Shown here piece after piece: positions 28,539 to 38,062 of a stretch of 40,787 nucleotides of DNA; positions within the stretch are counted from its first letter, which is position 1; each line of letters opens with the position of its first letter. The stretch is from Bacillus_I endophytica_A (lineage in GTDB: Bacteria > Bacillota > Bacilli > Bacillales > Bacillaceae_H). Below the pieces are notes generated by a model. It was not told the origin of the DNA and ran no database searches. It saw nothing but the letters and a program-made list of their open reading frames with translations. The stretch is from positions 1-40,787 of the forward strand of contig NZ_JALAMS010000021.1 in the NCBI RefSeq assembly GCF_026790145.1, in the 5' to 3' direction. The translations under genes were made by a program, and so were the position numbers.

Positions 28539-29423
28539 TCACCAAGGGATACTGAGCGATTCTATTTTTTTGACTAATATACTTTTCTTGGGTTTGGTGT
28601 TCAAGAAATTAATAAGTAATGTTGGATCCTTACGTACACTCTCACGGCGTTTCTCTTCTAGGAATAACCGATGAGCAGTTCCATAGAGATAGCCCTTTAA
28701 AGCCTCGTAAGAATAACCTTTCTTTATACGACGCAACTTCAGCGCAGAAACAGCATCAGAAATAGCTGTAAGGATAATAGACTCTAACTCTTCTAAAGGT
28801 TTCTCAACAGTTGACTTTAAATAAGCTAATCTTACTTTACCAAATAACTCATATGCTTTCTTTACGTTAGGAAACAATGGTTTTACACGCATAATAAATT
28901 GATGAGGTATGTATGATGGATAAACTTCCTCGTATGTATCTTCTTTACGTATATTATGATCTTTAGTATTTGTCTTAATAAGAGTATTGTCTTCAAGGTG
29001 CTCGATTTTCTCTTTTTCTTGTACCTGTTTACTTCCATTTGTCGGTTGTGGTGGAGGTAAGATTTGCACTAAATTAACCGTCTGTTTCATGTCGCGTGAC
29101 CGTTTGGTTGGTATGATACGTACTATACCCATATCAGAAAGTCGTTTAAGCCATTCACCTACTGTATCTGCCTTATTGACTCCAAAATGTTCAGCAATAA
29201 TGCTTCTTCTTCTAAAAGAAAGACCAAAGTAAACACGCGAATGGTCACGCAAGTAATCTAATAAACTGATTAACTTGCGTTTCGTGCTTGGACGTAGATC
29301 ACTATCCTGAATAGTATGTACATGTACATTTACAGCTTCGCGTAATTCCTCCATTGATTGAAATGTTGCATATTCAGATTTGTCAATTTTGTCAATAACT
29401 ACATCAATTTTACTTTTCGCCAT
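28539..29423 (-). CDS. winged-helix protein, possible plasmid replication/regulatory protein
   Basis: 294 residues. N-terminal helices (KIDVVIDKIDKSEYATFQSM), then a winged-helix region RKLISLLDYLRDHSRVYFGL, RRRSIIAEHFGVNKADTVGE, WLKRLSDMGIVRIIPTKRSR, a low-complexity linker, and a C-terminal helical part ending with KGYSYEALKGYLYGTAHRLF. The pattern is that of a family common on B. cereus-group plasmids (annotated as cytosolic or replication-associated). Start: ATG at 29423, 10 bp after AAAGGAG; the frame runs on upstream to 29648 through leader hairpins. The leader suggests transcription attenuation. Confidence 0.65.
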   Translation of the reverse strand: MAKSKIDVVIDKIDKSEYATFQSMEELREAVNVHVHTIQDSDLRPSTKRKLISLLDYLRDHSRVYFGLSFRRRSIIAEHFGVNKADTVGEWLKRLSDMGIVRIIPTKRSRDMKQTVNLVQILPPPQPTNGSKQVQEKEKIEHLEDNTLIKTNTKDHNIRKEDTYEEVYPSYIPHQFIMRVKPLFPNVKKAYELFGKVRLAYLKSTVEKPLEELESIILTAISDAVSALKLRRIKKGYSYEALKGYLYGTAHRLFLEEKRRESVRKDPTLLINFLNTKPKKSILVKKIESLSIPW

Positions 29424-29449
29424 AATAGTTGCTCTCCTTTGGTTTCGGA

Positions 29450-29493
29450 ACAAGAAAAAGACGTTATCGATGTGAACATCAACAACGTCTTCT
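29450..29493 (-). promoter_or_regulatory. leader attenuator-like terminator hairpin
   Basis: On the minus strand AAGACGTTGTTGATGT pairs with ACATCGATAACGTCTT (14 of 16), then TTTTTCTTG, 30 bp before the start codon of the gene at 29423: an intrinsic terminator inside the 5' leader. Confidence 0.6.
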
Positions 29494-29520
29494 AATATTA
29501 GACGAAAAAACCGAGAATTT

Positions 29521-29583
29521 ACTCTTGAAAAACATCCCTGTACATTGTAAAATAGCAACATACAAAAATGTGTTTTCAAGAGA
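29521..29583 (-). promoter_or_regulatory. second leader hairpin
   Basis: CTCTTGAAAACACAT on the minus strand pairs with ATGTTTTTCAAGAG, 60 bp upstream of the first hairpin. Possible antitermination partner or countertranscript target. Confidence 0.5.
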
Positions 29584-29649
29584 GTCCGGATTAGTGTTGA
29601 TGTGGTGTGTTCACATTGACCGTAGATGGGAGGCTGCCACCTCACCACT

Positions 29650-29970
29650 ATAGTCTTGGCTCTCTTTTTATTGTCCGTTCATTTATTTGATATCTATTTT
29701 AAATGGTTATGGGGTATATTACAAGTTAAATTTTTACTGTGTCAAATGATTTTTAAGGGTAAAGTTTGTCGTATTATATACTTATTTTCAGAATAATCTC
29801 CGGGAAATCCCTTCATTTTTTTCTTCTTTTCTTTTATATTCTTAATATTTTCAAGTAATAGTTGATTATCTCCTTCTACCTATATACAACCTAAGGTAGC
29901 TTTATCTAATATATTATCCTCCAAGCAAACTACGAAAAATATAAAAATAGTATTTCATAGAGAGTGGGAA
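29650..29970. other. no gene seen
   Basis: A/T-rich interval; presumably holds the promoter of the leftward leader transcript. No credible frame. Confidence 0.45.
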
Positions 29971-29974
29971 GGAG

Positions 29975-30670
29975 AAGGATAATTTATTTAAATGGGAATA
30001 TCATCAACCGGATGTTATTTTATTAATGATAGGATGGTACCTACGGTACAACCCCAATTTTCATGATTTAGTGGAAATGATGGATGAGCGAGGATTATCC
30101 ATTGCTTACACAACCATTATGCATTAGGTTCATCAGTATAGACCTCAATTAGAAGGAGGTGTAAGGGGCACCACCTTAAGTCACTAAAAGACTCGTGGAG
30201 AGCCGTTGAAACCTATATCAATAAAAGAGGCAAATAGATGTACTTATATCGTACAGTGGATTCAGAAGGGAATACGATTGATTTTTGTCTAAATGAATTG
30301 AGAAACAAACAAGCACCTTTTCAAGAAAGTCTGGGGTCTTTCATACATGTCCAAACCCCGCGTTATAACCGTAGATAAAAACCTTACCTATCCCGTATCA
30401 ATCTAAGGGTCAAAAGAAGAGAAACATATGCTTGAAGGCATACAATTAAGGCAAGTTAGATACCTTAATAATATAGTGGAACAGGATCATCGTTTTATCA
30501 GGAAGCATGTTCGTTCTATGTTGGGATTGAAATCATTCCATACAGCCATTTACATACTAAATGGCATAGAAGCGATACATATGCTGAAAAAGAAACAAGT
30601 TCACCATAAGGTGAAGTCTGTTCAAAATCAAAGAGAATTCATCCATAAACTGTTTGGATTAGCTTCATAA
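29975..30670 (+). mobile_element. IS6-family transposase pseudogene
   Basis: Reads from ...GKDNLFKWEYHQPDVI through WYLRYNPNFHDLVEMMDERG, LSIAYTTIMH with a stop, then a deleted and frameshifted middle, and an intact C-terminus EGIQLRQVRYLNNIVEQDHR, MLGLKSFHTAIYILNGIEAI to the stop at 30670. The D-D-E core is broken. No inverted repeats recognised. Confidence 0.75.
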
Positions 30671-30764
30671 GCCAAGAGTTTAAAGTAAACTAACACTTTA
30701 TGTTTCTGGAGAGTAGTGTATGTACTAGAACCATAATTTCAATAATTGAACGTTTGACCCTAAA

Positions 30765-30900
30765 GACGACGGTTGCTACCTTTATCCCAATAACCACCAC
30801 GAAAGTGGCACGTATGATGTGAGACAGAGGAAAGGGTAACACTAACGGATTAAACAGGGGGTTAGCCTTACCTATTGTCATATTATAACGTGTAACATCG
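30765..30900 (+). mobile_element. possible 3' relic of a different group II intron
   Basis: ACCACC-ACGAAAGT-GG plus CACGTATGAT resembles a domain V, and GGGTAACACTAACGG...GGGGTTAGCCTTACC resembles a domain VI stem. No 5' part is seen. Tentative. Confidence 0.3.
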
Positions 30901-31186
30901 ACCCAACAAATACATATAGATAAGTGTATATGTGTTTTTAATTCCACTTAAGGACGGACCTTCTTAATCTTCAAGGGGGGAATTCTTAGATAATCACATG
31001 ATTCTTCCTCTCGTTGTTTAGGTATAAATATCATTGTATGTATCTTGGGGTTATGTCCTGTCCCAACACCAAATATTTTAGCAATAAGGATAATTGAATG
31101 TTTCAGACCATTTTTCAAACCCATTTGGTGTAGTTTATGTATATGGTATATATTTCATATATTGTTTTTAATGAAGGAGTAATTCT

Positions 31187-31564
31187 ATGAATGTCTGGCT
31201 TAATCAAAAACAACCTACAGGTAAGGAATACCAAAATTATTATTACACTAACCAAAACCAAATAGATAAGATACAACAACAGTTATATGAACAACATAAT
31301 TTGATTCAAGAGCAAAATTATCTCCCTTCTATGGAACAAATAGAAGTAAGTCTAAGACTTAAAAATTTAAAAAGTCCCATGAGTTACTTAATGTATAATT
31401 TACCTCCAGGGAAAAAAGTCAAAAAAATTAATATTTCTGGGAATAATGTGGATACCGAACGATTCATTAATTATAACTTACTTAACAATGTATCAACTTT
31501 TCTTCTCAAAGATTTCGACTTATTTATTGTTGATACAGATAAAATCTATTCAATAACAATTTAA
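31187..31564 (+). CDS. unrecognised 125-aa protein
   Basis: Gln/Asn/Tyr-rich N-terminal half (KIQQQLYEQHNLIQEQNYLP) and a conserved-looking second half: MEQIEVSLRLKNLKSPMSYL, PPGKKVKKINISGNNVDTER, then LLKDFDLFIVDTDKIYSITI. No known domain. Start: ATG at 31187 with AAGGAG 7 bp upstream. A truncated, frameshifted second copy is at 34612-34867, part of a 1-kb segment duplication. Confidence 0.6.
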   Translation: MNVWLNQKQPTGKEYQNYYYTNQNQIDKIQQQLYEQHNLIQEQNYLPSMEQIEVSLRLKNLKSPMSYLMYNLPPGKKVKKINISGNNVDTERFINYNLLNNVSTFLLKDFDLFIVDTDKIYSITI

Positions 31565-31599
31565 CTCAATTTCTTTCTTAAAAACATAGTGGATTATGT

Positions 31600-31790
31600 C
31601 TCATGAACGCATCTTAGTTAAGTCCTTGCATATTTCACTAAAATGAATAAAAGGGATACGTATCCTTATGAATGAGCATGGTAGACTATGCGCGTTATGA
31701 AAGGGTGGATTACCTCTTCAGTCAAGCGACATACCCTACACATCCCCATTACAATTTAACTTATTTGTGTTTAAAATATTGACTTAAATT
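31600..31790. repeat. non-coding part of the duplicated segment
   Basis: From TTAAGTCCTTGCATATTTCA through the CATACCCTACACATCCCC stretch this matches 34896-35040 nearly base for base. No gene recognised in it. Confidence 0.6.
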
Positions 31791-31840
31791 CAACGAAAGG
31801 CTAAGCGCATACACTAGGCTCTTCCTCTTTATCATTCTCA

Positions 31841-32074
31841 TTAGTTGAATTCAAGAGCATCAATTCTACGAAAATCCACAACTAGAATTTCACCATTGCG
31901 TTTTGAAAAAGTAACAAGACCTGTTTGAGGATTAAAGGATGCAAAAGCATCTACACCTTCCTCTTTACCATTAATAAAAACATCCTCAATATCTGTACCA
32001 GGATTTAGTGTTTTTAGTAAATCGAACATAGGTCCATGATCGTGCTTCTTGCAATCATCATTACATTTACCCAT
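31841..32074 (-). CDS. unrecognised 77-aa protein, copy 1
   Basis: N-terminal GKCNDDCKKHDHGPMFDLLK with two Cys and two His, then LNPGTDIEDVFINGKEEGVD, and a beta-rich end (GLVTFSKRNGEILVVDFRRI). Differs from copy 2 (35123-35356) at five residues. In copy 2 the first Cys of the N-terminal pair is Arg. Start: ATG at 32074 with AAGGGAG upstream. Fold looks like a small Sm/SH3-type barrel; role unknown. Confidence 0.65.
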   Translation of the reverse strand: MGKCNDDCKKHDHGPMFDLLKTLNPGTDIEDVFINGKEEGVDAFASFNPQTGLVTFSKRNGEILVVDFRRIDALEFN

Positions 32075-32392
32075 AGTATAAAAAACTCCCTTCTCTTAGA
32101 TAATGGTTACTATATATACTTATTCAAACTATCTAATCGAGGACTGGATGATTTAATTAATATGCTTAAAATATGTAAATAACTAGTATGAATATCCTTC
32201 GAAATAATGTTAAAGAAATCCGATTGTCGAAAGTTATATATTGTGGAAAAATATCATGTATTGATTACTTGGTGATGAAATTACTAGATTCTACCCTCAC
32301 ATCGAGAAAGTAATTTTTCCCCTTTCAGTCTCCCGTATAGGCTAATTTTTAATTCACATCATTCTACATTATCAGCAATAGAAAGGAGGCCG

Positions 32393-32990
32393 GTGCAAAA
32401 ACTTTAAAACACTTGTAACTAATCTGTAAATCTTGGACATACTGATATCACTACCCTCAAAAGGGTTTATTAATCAGTATGGAAAAGGATAATTTATTTA
32501 AGTAGAGGCACTATTATCCTGATGTTACTTTATTAATCTTTAGATGGTACCTACGGCACAACCTAAGTTTTCGTGAATTGCTGGAAATGATGGAGGAAAT
32601 ACAATTGATTTTTATCTAAGTAAAGTAAGGGATAGGTAGGCAACCAAACGCCTTTTTAAGAAGGTTTTGACTTTTTTTCATATTTCTACACTGTGTATCA
32701 TAACGGTGGGTAAAAATCCAGCCTATCCCATAGCTATTCAAGAACTGGAGGGAGAAAAAAGGATGCCGATAGGCGTCTAGATAAGACAAGTTAAATATCT
32801 CAATAATATCGTAGAACAGAATCACTGGTTTATTAAAAAGCAGGTTCATTCGATGTTAGGGTTTAAATGATTTCACACAGCTATATTCATTATTTCTAGA
32901 ATAGAGGCGATGTATGGGGGAAAAAGAGTAACTTGTTTTACAGGAAAAGTTTTTCCAAAATCAAATGACATTCATCTACCAACTATGTGA
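32393..32990 (+). mobile_element. IS6 relic with left inverted repeat
   Basis: GGTGCAAAAACTTTAAAACA and the following bases match an IS240-like end. Transposase pieces follow: WYLRHNLSFRELLEMMEE, then a large deletion, ITVGKNPAYPIAIQELEGEK, a stop, RQVKYLNNIVEQNHWFIKKQ. Non-functional. Confidence 0.7.
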
Positions 32991-33144
32991 AATAGCTGTC
33001 TACTGCATAGGGACAAATTCTACTAGGAATCTATATACCTCTTCCAAACAAATGTAATACTTGTAGCGAAACCAAGTACATGGAATTAATATAAATTGAT
33101 TAAAATATCAAGGAGGAGGGATATATAATATGTAACATATGAAA

Positions 33145-33182
33145 GATAAGTAAATAACTAGTTTACTAGTTATTTACTTATC
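33145..33182. terminator. 18-bp perfect palindromic hairpin
   Basis: GATAAGTAAATAACTAGT followed by TT and its exact complement. It overlaps the stop codon of the gene at 33178. Confidence 0.75.
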
Positions 33183-33501
33183 TCATTCTATCCCTTGGAT
33201 AAAAAAATCTAGCTTTATCAATATTATTTATACCCCTCCCGTAGTGGAATGGTTGTCGCCCATTATTCAATGATTTCAATCTTTGAATAGCTAATTCAAA
33301 TTCCTCAGTTGACATTTGTTTAGAAGCCAATAAGGAATAAAGCATTGCAAATGCAATAGGTGTTGTGTCAATTTCAACTCCCACTGTAACATCCACATCT
33401 GAATTTCCACTACGGTTAATTTGTGATTGATTTAATAAATTATCAATTGGATAGTTATTTTTCGTATTTGCTAAAAGATAACTACTATTTAAATGATCCA
33501 T
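33178..33501 (-). CDS. SGNS-motif small protein 1 (spore-type, unrecognised)
   Basis: 107 residues. It shares a motif with its neighbour: SGNSDVDVTVGVEIDTTPIA here and SGNSNVDFNIDVNSDSTA there. After the motif come a hydrophobic FAMLYSLLASKQMS helix, a charged helix EEFELAIQRLKSL, and a basic aromatic tail. No family recognised with certainty; small acidic Asn/Asp-rich proteins of this kind are common among spore-associated products. Start: ATG at 33501 with GTGGGGAT upstream. Follows the 33567 gene, separated by a terminator. Confidence 0.6.
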   Translation of the reverse strand: MDHLNSSYLLANTKNNYPIDNLLNQSQINRSGNSDVDVTVGVEIDTTPIAFAMLYSLLASKQMSTEEFELAIQRLKSLNNGRQPFHYGRGINNIDKARFFYPRDRMR

Positions 33502-33534
33502 TTCATATCCCCACTTTAATAAGGAAGATGTAAC

Positions 33535-33571
33535 TAATATAGGATAGGGAAACCACCTATCCTATATTAAT
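33535..33571 (-). terminator. hairpin terminator between the SGNS genes
   Basis: AATATAGGATAGG pairs with CCTATCCTATATT; it overlaps the stop of the upstream gene. Confidence 0.75.
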
Positions 33572-33830
33572 CTTCTAGTTCCGCTTCAACTTCCATATCT
33601 TGATTTTGATTTAGATCTTGGTCAGATTCGGCACGTGAGCGAACTCTTGCAGTTGAGTCAGAATTAACATCGATGTTAAAATCCACATTGGAGTTTCCAC
33701 TATCCGTGAGTTTGACGATATTTATGTTATGATTTTCATTTTTAAATTTATTTTCATTATCTAACTCATTTTCAGACCCTACATTTGCTTTTGGATGGCT
33801 ATAGTTTTTGAGATTATTATCGTTACTCAT
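33567..33830 (-). CDS. SGNS-motif small protein 2 (acidic, Asn/Asp-rich)
   Basis: 87 residues, very hydrophilic: NDNNLKNYSHPKANVGSENE, then IVKLTDSGNSNVDFNIDVNS, then RVRSRAESDQDLNQNQDMEV and an acidic end. No Cys and no hydrophobic segment; probably intrinsically disordered. Start: ATG at 33830, after GGGAGGCGG; an upstream in-frame ATG (33848) precedes that site. Shares the SGNS(D/N)VD motif with the downstream gene. Function unknown. Confidence 0.6.
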   Translation of the reverse strand: MSNDNNLKNYSHPKANVGSENELDNENKFKNENHNINIVKLTDSGNSNVDFNIDVNSDSTARVRSRAESDQDLNQNQDMEVEAELED

Positions 33831-33839
33831 CTTTCCGCC

Positions 33840-34340
33840 TCCCTTCATTTGAAATCCTACAGGATACTATATTCAAGAGGATACATAGAGGAATAGACAA
33901 ACTCTCTAAGGCAAATATGGATTTTTGTATTTATTAGAAAACAAGGAGGAATAGAATAATAGTAATCCCCTTAGAGATGATTAATTCAATAACATAGGTA
34001 CACCTATACCAAGAGGAATACCCCCTAATATTTATAGAGTTATTACCAATGCCTACTCGATATGGGAAAAATATATTTATAAATTTGAGAATCCCTCAAT
34101 AGTAATTAGCATAAAAAATAAACATGGCTCATTATACAAAAAACGGTAGACTAAAGGAGGTATAGAGAATAATATAGTAATTATAGGAAATAGGATAAAT
34201 AAGAAGGTTCGTGGAAGATCATGTATGTTTTTATTAAAGATTCAGTAGAAAACAAAAGTATTTTGCATATATTATAATTGTGGGGAAAGTTAGTCTTGTA
34301 AGTAGATTATTAGAACTAATTGAATACGAAACTGGAGTCA
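33840..34340. other. no intact gene; possible remnant
   Basis: 500 bp. A protein-like frame (GTPIPRGIPPNIYRVITNAY, then EKYIYKFENPSIVISIKNKH) at about 33998-34153 on + has no start codon and follows stops. No other feature until the terminator at 34341. Confidence 0.4.
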
Positions 34341-34376
34341 GGAAGGTCCTAGGGTATTTCCCTAGGACCTTTTCGG
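34339..34376. terminator. strong terminator
   Basis: AAGGTCCTAGGG pairs perfectly with CCCTAGGACCTT, then TTTT. Confidence 0.85.
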
Positions 34377-34437
34377 ATTACGATTTAAACAATTGTAATA
34401 TTTTTAAAAATTCACAATTCAAAGGCAACAATCTATG

Positions 34438-34552
34438 ATTCTGGTGCAAGAAGGACTCTAGAGAATTTGCGAGTAATCCCTCAAACCTGGATATACTAAT
34501 ACTATTACCCTTAAAAAAGGTGCGTGATCGGCATGAAGAAGGATAATTTAAT
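34438..34552 (+). mobile_element. IS6 left-end relic
   Basis: ATTCTGGTGCAAGAAGGACT starts an IS240-like end that continues to ATGAAGAAGGATAATTTA, the beginning of the transposase, then breaks off against the duplicated segment. Confidence 0.65.
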
Positions 34553-34611
34553 GTGTATGGATTATATTTATTTTGGTTTTCTAATTAAATTTGTAAGGAA
34601 ACAAGTTCCGT

Positions 34612-34868
34612 ATGATCCAGGTAGTAAAGATACCTTCCATAGAACAAATGGAGGTAAGTCTAAGGCTTAAAAATTTAAAGAGTCCCATGAGTTGCTTAAT
34701 GTATAATTTACCTCTAGGGAAAAAAGTTAAAAAATTAATATTTCTGGGAATAATGTCGATACCGAACAATTTATTAATTATAACTTACTTAACAGTATAT
34801 CAACTTTTCTTCTCAAAGACTTCGACTTACTTATTGTTGATATAGATAAAATCTATTTAATAACATGA
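34612..34868 (+). pseudogene. truncated copy of the 31187 gene
   Basis: Frame starts in the middle (IPSIEQMEVSLRLKNLKSPM) and loses register after GKKVKK through a small deletion; the remaining bases still match the copy at 31430-31564. N-terminal 45 codons missing. Confidence 0.75.
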
Positions 34869-34894
34869 AGTTAGTATAGTTTCATGGGCACAAT

Positions 34895-35660
34895 GTAATT
34901 AAGTCCTCGCATATTTCACTAAAATGAATAAAAAGGGATATGTATCCTTATAAATGAGCATGGTAGACTATGTGCCTTATGAAAGGGTGGGTTACCTCTT
35001 CAGTCAAGCGACATACCCTACACATCCCCATTACAATTTAACTTATTTGTGTTTAAAATATTGACTTAAATTCAACGAAAAGCTAAGCGCATACACTAGG
35101 CTTTTCCTCTTTATCATTCCCATTAGTTGAATTCAAGAGCATCAATTCTACGAAAATCCACAACTAGAATTTCACCATTGCATTTTGAAAAAGTAACAAG
35201 ACCTGTCTGAGGGTCAAAGGATGCAAAAGCATCTACATCTTCCTCTTTACCATTAATAAAAACATCCTCAATATCTGTACCAGGATTTAGTGTTTTTAGT
35301 AAATCGAACATAGGTCCATGATCGTGCTTCTTGCAATCATCATTACGTTTACCCATAGTATAAAAAACTCCCTTCTCTTAGATAATGATTACTATATATA
35401 CTTATTCACACTATCTAATCGAGGACTGGATTATTTAATTAATATACTCAAAATATGTAAATAACTGACGTGAATATCTTCCGAAATAATGTTAAGGAGA
35501 TCCGATTGTCGAAAGTTATATATTGTGGGGGAATATCATATATTGGTTAATTTATGATATTCCCCCACATCGAGAAAGTAATTTTTCCCCTTTCAGTCTC
35601 TATATAGGCTATACATTTTTAATTTATATGATTTTATATTATCAGTAATAAAAAGAGGAA
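34895..35660. repeat. second copy of the duplicated segment
   Basis: Matches about 31615-32390, including both non-coding parts and the 77-aa gene. The left boundary is an IS6 end (34552); the first copy is followed by an IS6 end (32393), suggesting IS6-linked duplication. Confidence 0.7.
35123..35356 (-). CDS. unrecognised 77-aa protein, copy 2
   Basis: Differs from the protein at 31841-32074 at five positions (among them Cys4 to Arg near the N-terminus and Arg to Cys in SKCNGEILV). The frame is intact and the ribosome site conserved. If the N-terminal Cys/His cluster binds metal in copy 1, it is altered here. Confidence 0.65.
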   Translation of the reverse strand: MGKRNDDCKKHDHGPMFDLLKTLNPGTDIEDVFINGKEEDVDAFASFDPQTGLVTFSKCNGEILVVDFRRIDALEFN

Positions 35661-35773
35661 GGCGTCTTTTAGATACCTACCCTCCTTTCTACATTCAACA
35701 ACAGATGCAACTGTTTGACCATGTTGATTGGGGGTTTTTACTTTGAGAAAGTCTAGTCATTTCCTTAGGGAAA

Positions 35774-36562
35774 TCATCCATTTTTTTCTGATTTGATAAT
35801 TTTATATCCTGTAAGTAAATCTGGATTAAGATCTTTTACTGATTGTAATGTTCCATAAACAATACAATTATATTTATCCTTATCTGCAATCATATTAATG
35901 GGTATAGCGCTATGGAGGAGGATATCTAAGTCATCCAAATAGACTCTCACTTTTTCCACTTTTTTTGTATCCTCATTTTTCATAATTACTTGATCAAAGA
36001 ATTCCCGAAATAGCTGAGGATCAAATCCATCCTTAAGAATATTTGTACCAATATAAAGAATCTTGTTCTTCTCAATAGAAATATTACTTGCTATTCTAAC
36101 TTTTTCTGAAAAAGGGATATCGGGGTCCTGCAAATGGGTTCCCTCTATGGCAATTGTATAACCTTCTGATTCTAAACTTTCCAATTCTATTTTACATTCA
36201 TCCCGATTTGAAATAATAATTTTGAAATCATCTTTTCCCTCATGAATCAACTTCCTTAATATTGTGGTTTTTCCCGATTCCGCCTTTCCAATTATCAATG
36301 TATTAAGTTCCCTTCTAGAAGCATGATCAAGGTCATGATCAGAATCAGGGTTTCCATTTCCTTTTTCTATATGTGAACTATTAAAAGCTTTACGGAATAA
36401 AGCCTCCTGCACATCATAGTCCATAATATCTCTGTAACCAAAAATTTTTATCATATGGGAAACTAAATTATTTATACTCTTACTAATATCAGCTTGTGTA
36501 TCTACCCATTTTTGCACATCCCTATTTTGTACATAACCATCAAATCTTTTTAGTCTCGACAT
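35774..36562 (-). CDS. P-loop NTPase with N-terminal helical domain
   Basis: 262 residues. Residues 1-60 are helical and basic at the start (SRLKRFDGYVQNRDVQKWVD; LFRKAFNSSHIEK), then the nucleotide-binding core: Walker A IIGKAESGKTTILRKLIHEG at about 90-109 and Walker B VRVYLDDLDILLH at about 206. In between, IIISNRDECKIELESLESEG and EGTHLQDPDIPF. It resembles short AAA-type ATPases of conjugation coupling proteins or plasmid-encoded NTPases, but the family is not recognised. Start: second ATG at 36562, after GGGGG. Single gene, flanked by non-coding DNA. Confidence 0.7.
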   Translation of the reverse strand: MSRLKRFDGYVQNRDVQKWVDTQADISKSINNLVSHMIKIFGYRDIMDYDVQEALFRKAFNSSHIEKGNGNPDSDHDLDHASRRELNTLIIGKAESGKTTILRKLIHEGKDDFKIIISNRDECKIELESLESEGYTIAIEGTHLQDPDIPFSEKVRIASNISIEKNKILYIGTNILKDGFDPQLFREFFDQVIMKNEDTKKVEKVRVYLDDLDILLHSAIPINMIADKDKYNCIVYGTLQSVKDLNPDLLTGYKIIKSEKNG

Positions 36563-36565
36563 CAT

Positions 36566-37125
36566 ATAACCCCCATAGAAAAATATTAATATAAATTCAT
36601 TTTATGTAAGATGACCATAAAGTTCCTTCTTCCGGTGGTAAAGAGTCATATTCTTCCGTCAACAAATGCAGCCTATTTAAAAAATAGTTATTCACCTTCA
36701 GGGGTAGTGACAAGGTTCTTGTCATAGATCGTAGAGTAAATAACACTATGGTAAAGATATTTGGTAATCCCTTTTTAATACAAAAGAGCAGACAAGAAGG
36801 AACAGAGGACATGTCCTTAACTAAGGAACATGAATCTGAATATTTTCGAACGATAGAAAAGGGAGATAGATGAGTTTAGAAATATAATATATTCCCTACC
36901 ATCCATTACTTTATGCATATCATAGAAACTATGTTCTAGTCTATAACCTTTTTTAAAGTCCCCTGTCCTAACTGTATATCCCCTATGGGGGCAAGATTAT
37001 ACGTTTTTACAATACTAAGGATAGGAATCTCAATATATCAACGTTTTCTATTTCATCGATAAGGTAACTCTATTGGAGTAAAGTCAACATTGCAAATAAA
37101 TCATGCCCCATTATGTCCTATAGGA
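36566..37125. other. no convincing gene
   Basis: 560 bp. A 71-codon frame at 36597-36812 (minus; ends RLHLLTEEYDSLPPEEGTLW) has a poor ribosome site and may be a relic. Nothing else is seen. Confidence 0.4.
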
Positions 37126-37129
37126 TTTG

Positions 37130-37470
37130 TCCCCCATTCCATCAATTAGAATTCCCTTTAGAACACCGCATACTTCCTGGAATACAAATACTGCTCTTCG
37201 GAAAAGGAAATGGTTTCCTGGTCTATTTGAGCCTCCTCAGCACCCTTCTTAATCAATTTCGTCTGAATTAAATGCATTTGAACGCTCTTTTCGAACCAAT
37301 CGAAGCAACACCAACAAGTCGTACGTATGAAACCACTTTAGTTGGCTAAAAGGTTGTTCGCACTGTTCGAGGTACACAAAAGGAACAAGTATCCTCACTC
37401 GTATTCTCTGTCTAACAATATAAGAACATCATACAAACATTACTCCTTCTTATCTTACATCTCTTATTGA
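37130..37470 (-). pseudogene. decayed inverted copy of the zinc-ribbon gene (13775)
   Basis: Minus strand: ATG with GAAGGAG upstream, a partly deleted zinc ribbon, then FVYLEQCEQPFSQLKWFHTY, DLLVLLRLVRKERSNAF, and a broken C-terminus. Nearly identical in places to 13870-13990. Several frameshifts. Confidence 0.75.
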
Positions 37471-37555
37471 TTCATCCCAACCAAATGTACCAACCAAATA
37501 TAAAAGGTGGGAAATACTTAAATACAACTTACATCACCCTATAGGCTAAAGCCAT

Positions 37556-37675
37556 CTAACAGCCTGAAGGCTGTTCTCTTATTCTTTAAGGTGTTCTCGA
37601 TCGATTCGTTTTTGTCGTTTCTTTCGTATTCTCCTTTCTACTTTTTCATGAGCACACTTTACACTATTAGCTTCC
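37556..37675 (-). pseudogene. 3' end of a decayed RHH protein 2 copy
   Basis: Minus strand reads KRQKRIDREHLKE, followed by the same AACAGCC-TTCA-GGCTGTT hairpin as at 13629. It is joined directly to the truncated group II intron. Confidence 0.7.
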
Positions 37676-38062
37676 ATACCCATGCCATAACAGCAAGTCA
37701 AGCGTACGCCGACGCCCCAAATGGAGGTATACATAACAGTATGTTTCTTTCGTCAAAAGATAGTCATAACCTTATGTTCCTACGGGAGACCAATGAGAAG
37801 TCAGCCTATCTATTATGGATTTGTCCGTAAGGACGATAGTATCCGTCCAGTTATACAGTTTCCTGCTTCCTTATTCTCTTTTGGTATAACAGAATTCGCT
37901 TTCCCGTCTTCCTCTAGCAGTGTTCCGAGCTGTGCATGGACTCCTTGTTTCCGCATGCGATCGACGAATCCGTTACTAGATATACAGTGTTGGACAGGGA
38001 TAGTTTTTATGTCTAAACTAGTGGCGTGAGCCACACTATATAAAAATGATTTCTCATCGCAC
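37676..38062 (-). mobile_element. group II intron, 3'-truncated, inverted
   Basis: Starts at 38062 on the minus strand with GTGCGATGAG and matches the intron at 23169 for about 385 nt, including TGGCTCACGCCACTAGTTTA. It breaks off near 37676, so domains V and VI are missing and it cannot splice. The 5' junction is still inside a dif-like site: TTATG precedes it. Confidence 0.75.

Noticed and set aside
30690..30947. 85-codon minus-strand frame as a gene
   Set aside because: Overlaps a possible group II intron relic, has no convincing ribosome site and a composition typical of non-coding antisense frames.
36597..36812. 71-codon minus-strand frame as a gene
   Set aside because: Poor ribosome site, no recognisable domain, and atypical composition; possibly a relic.
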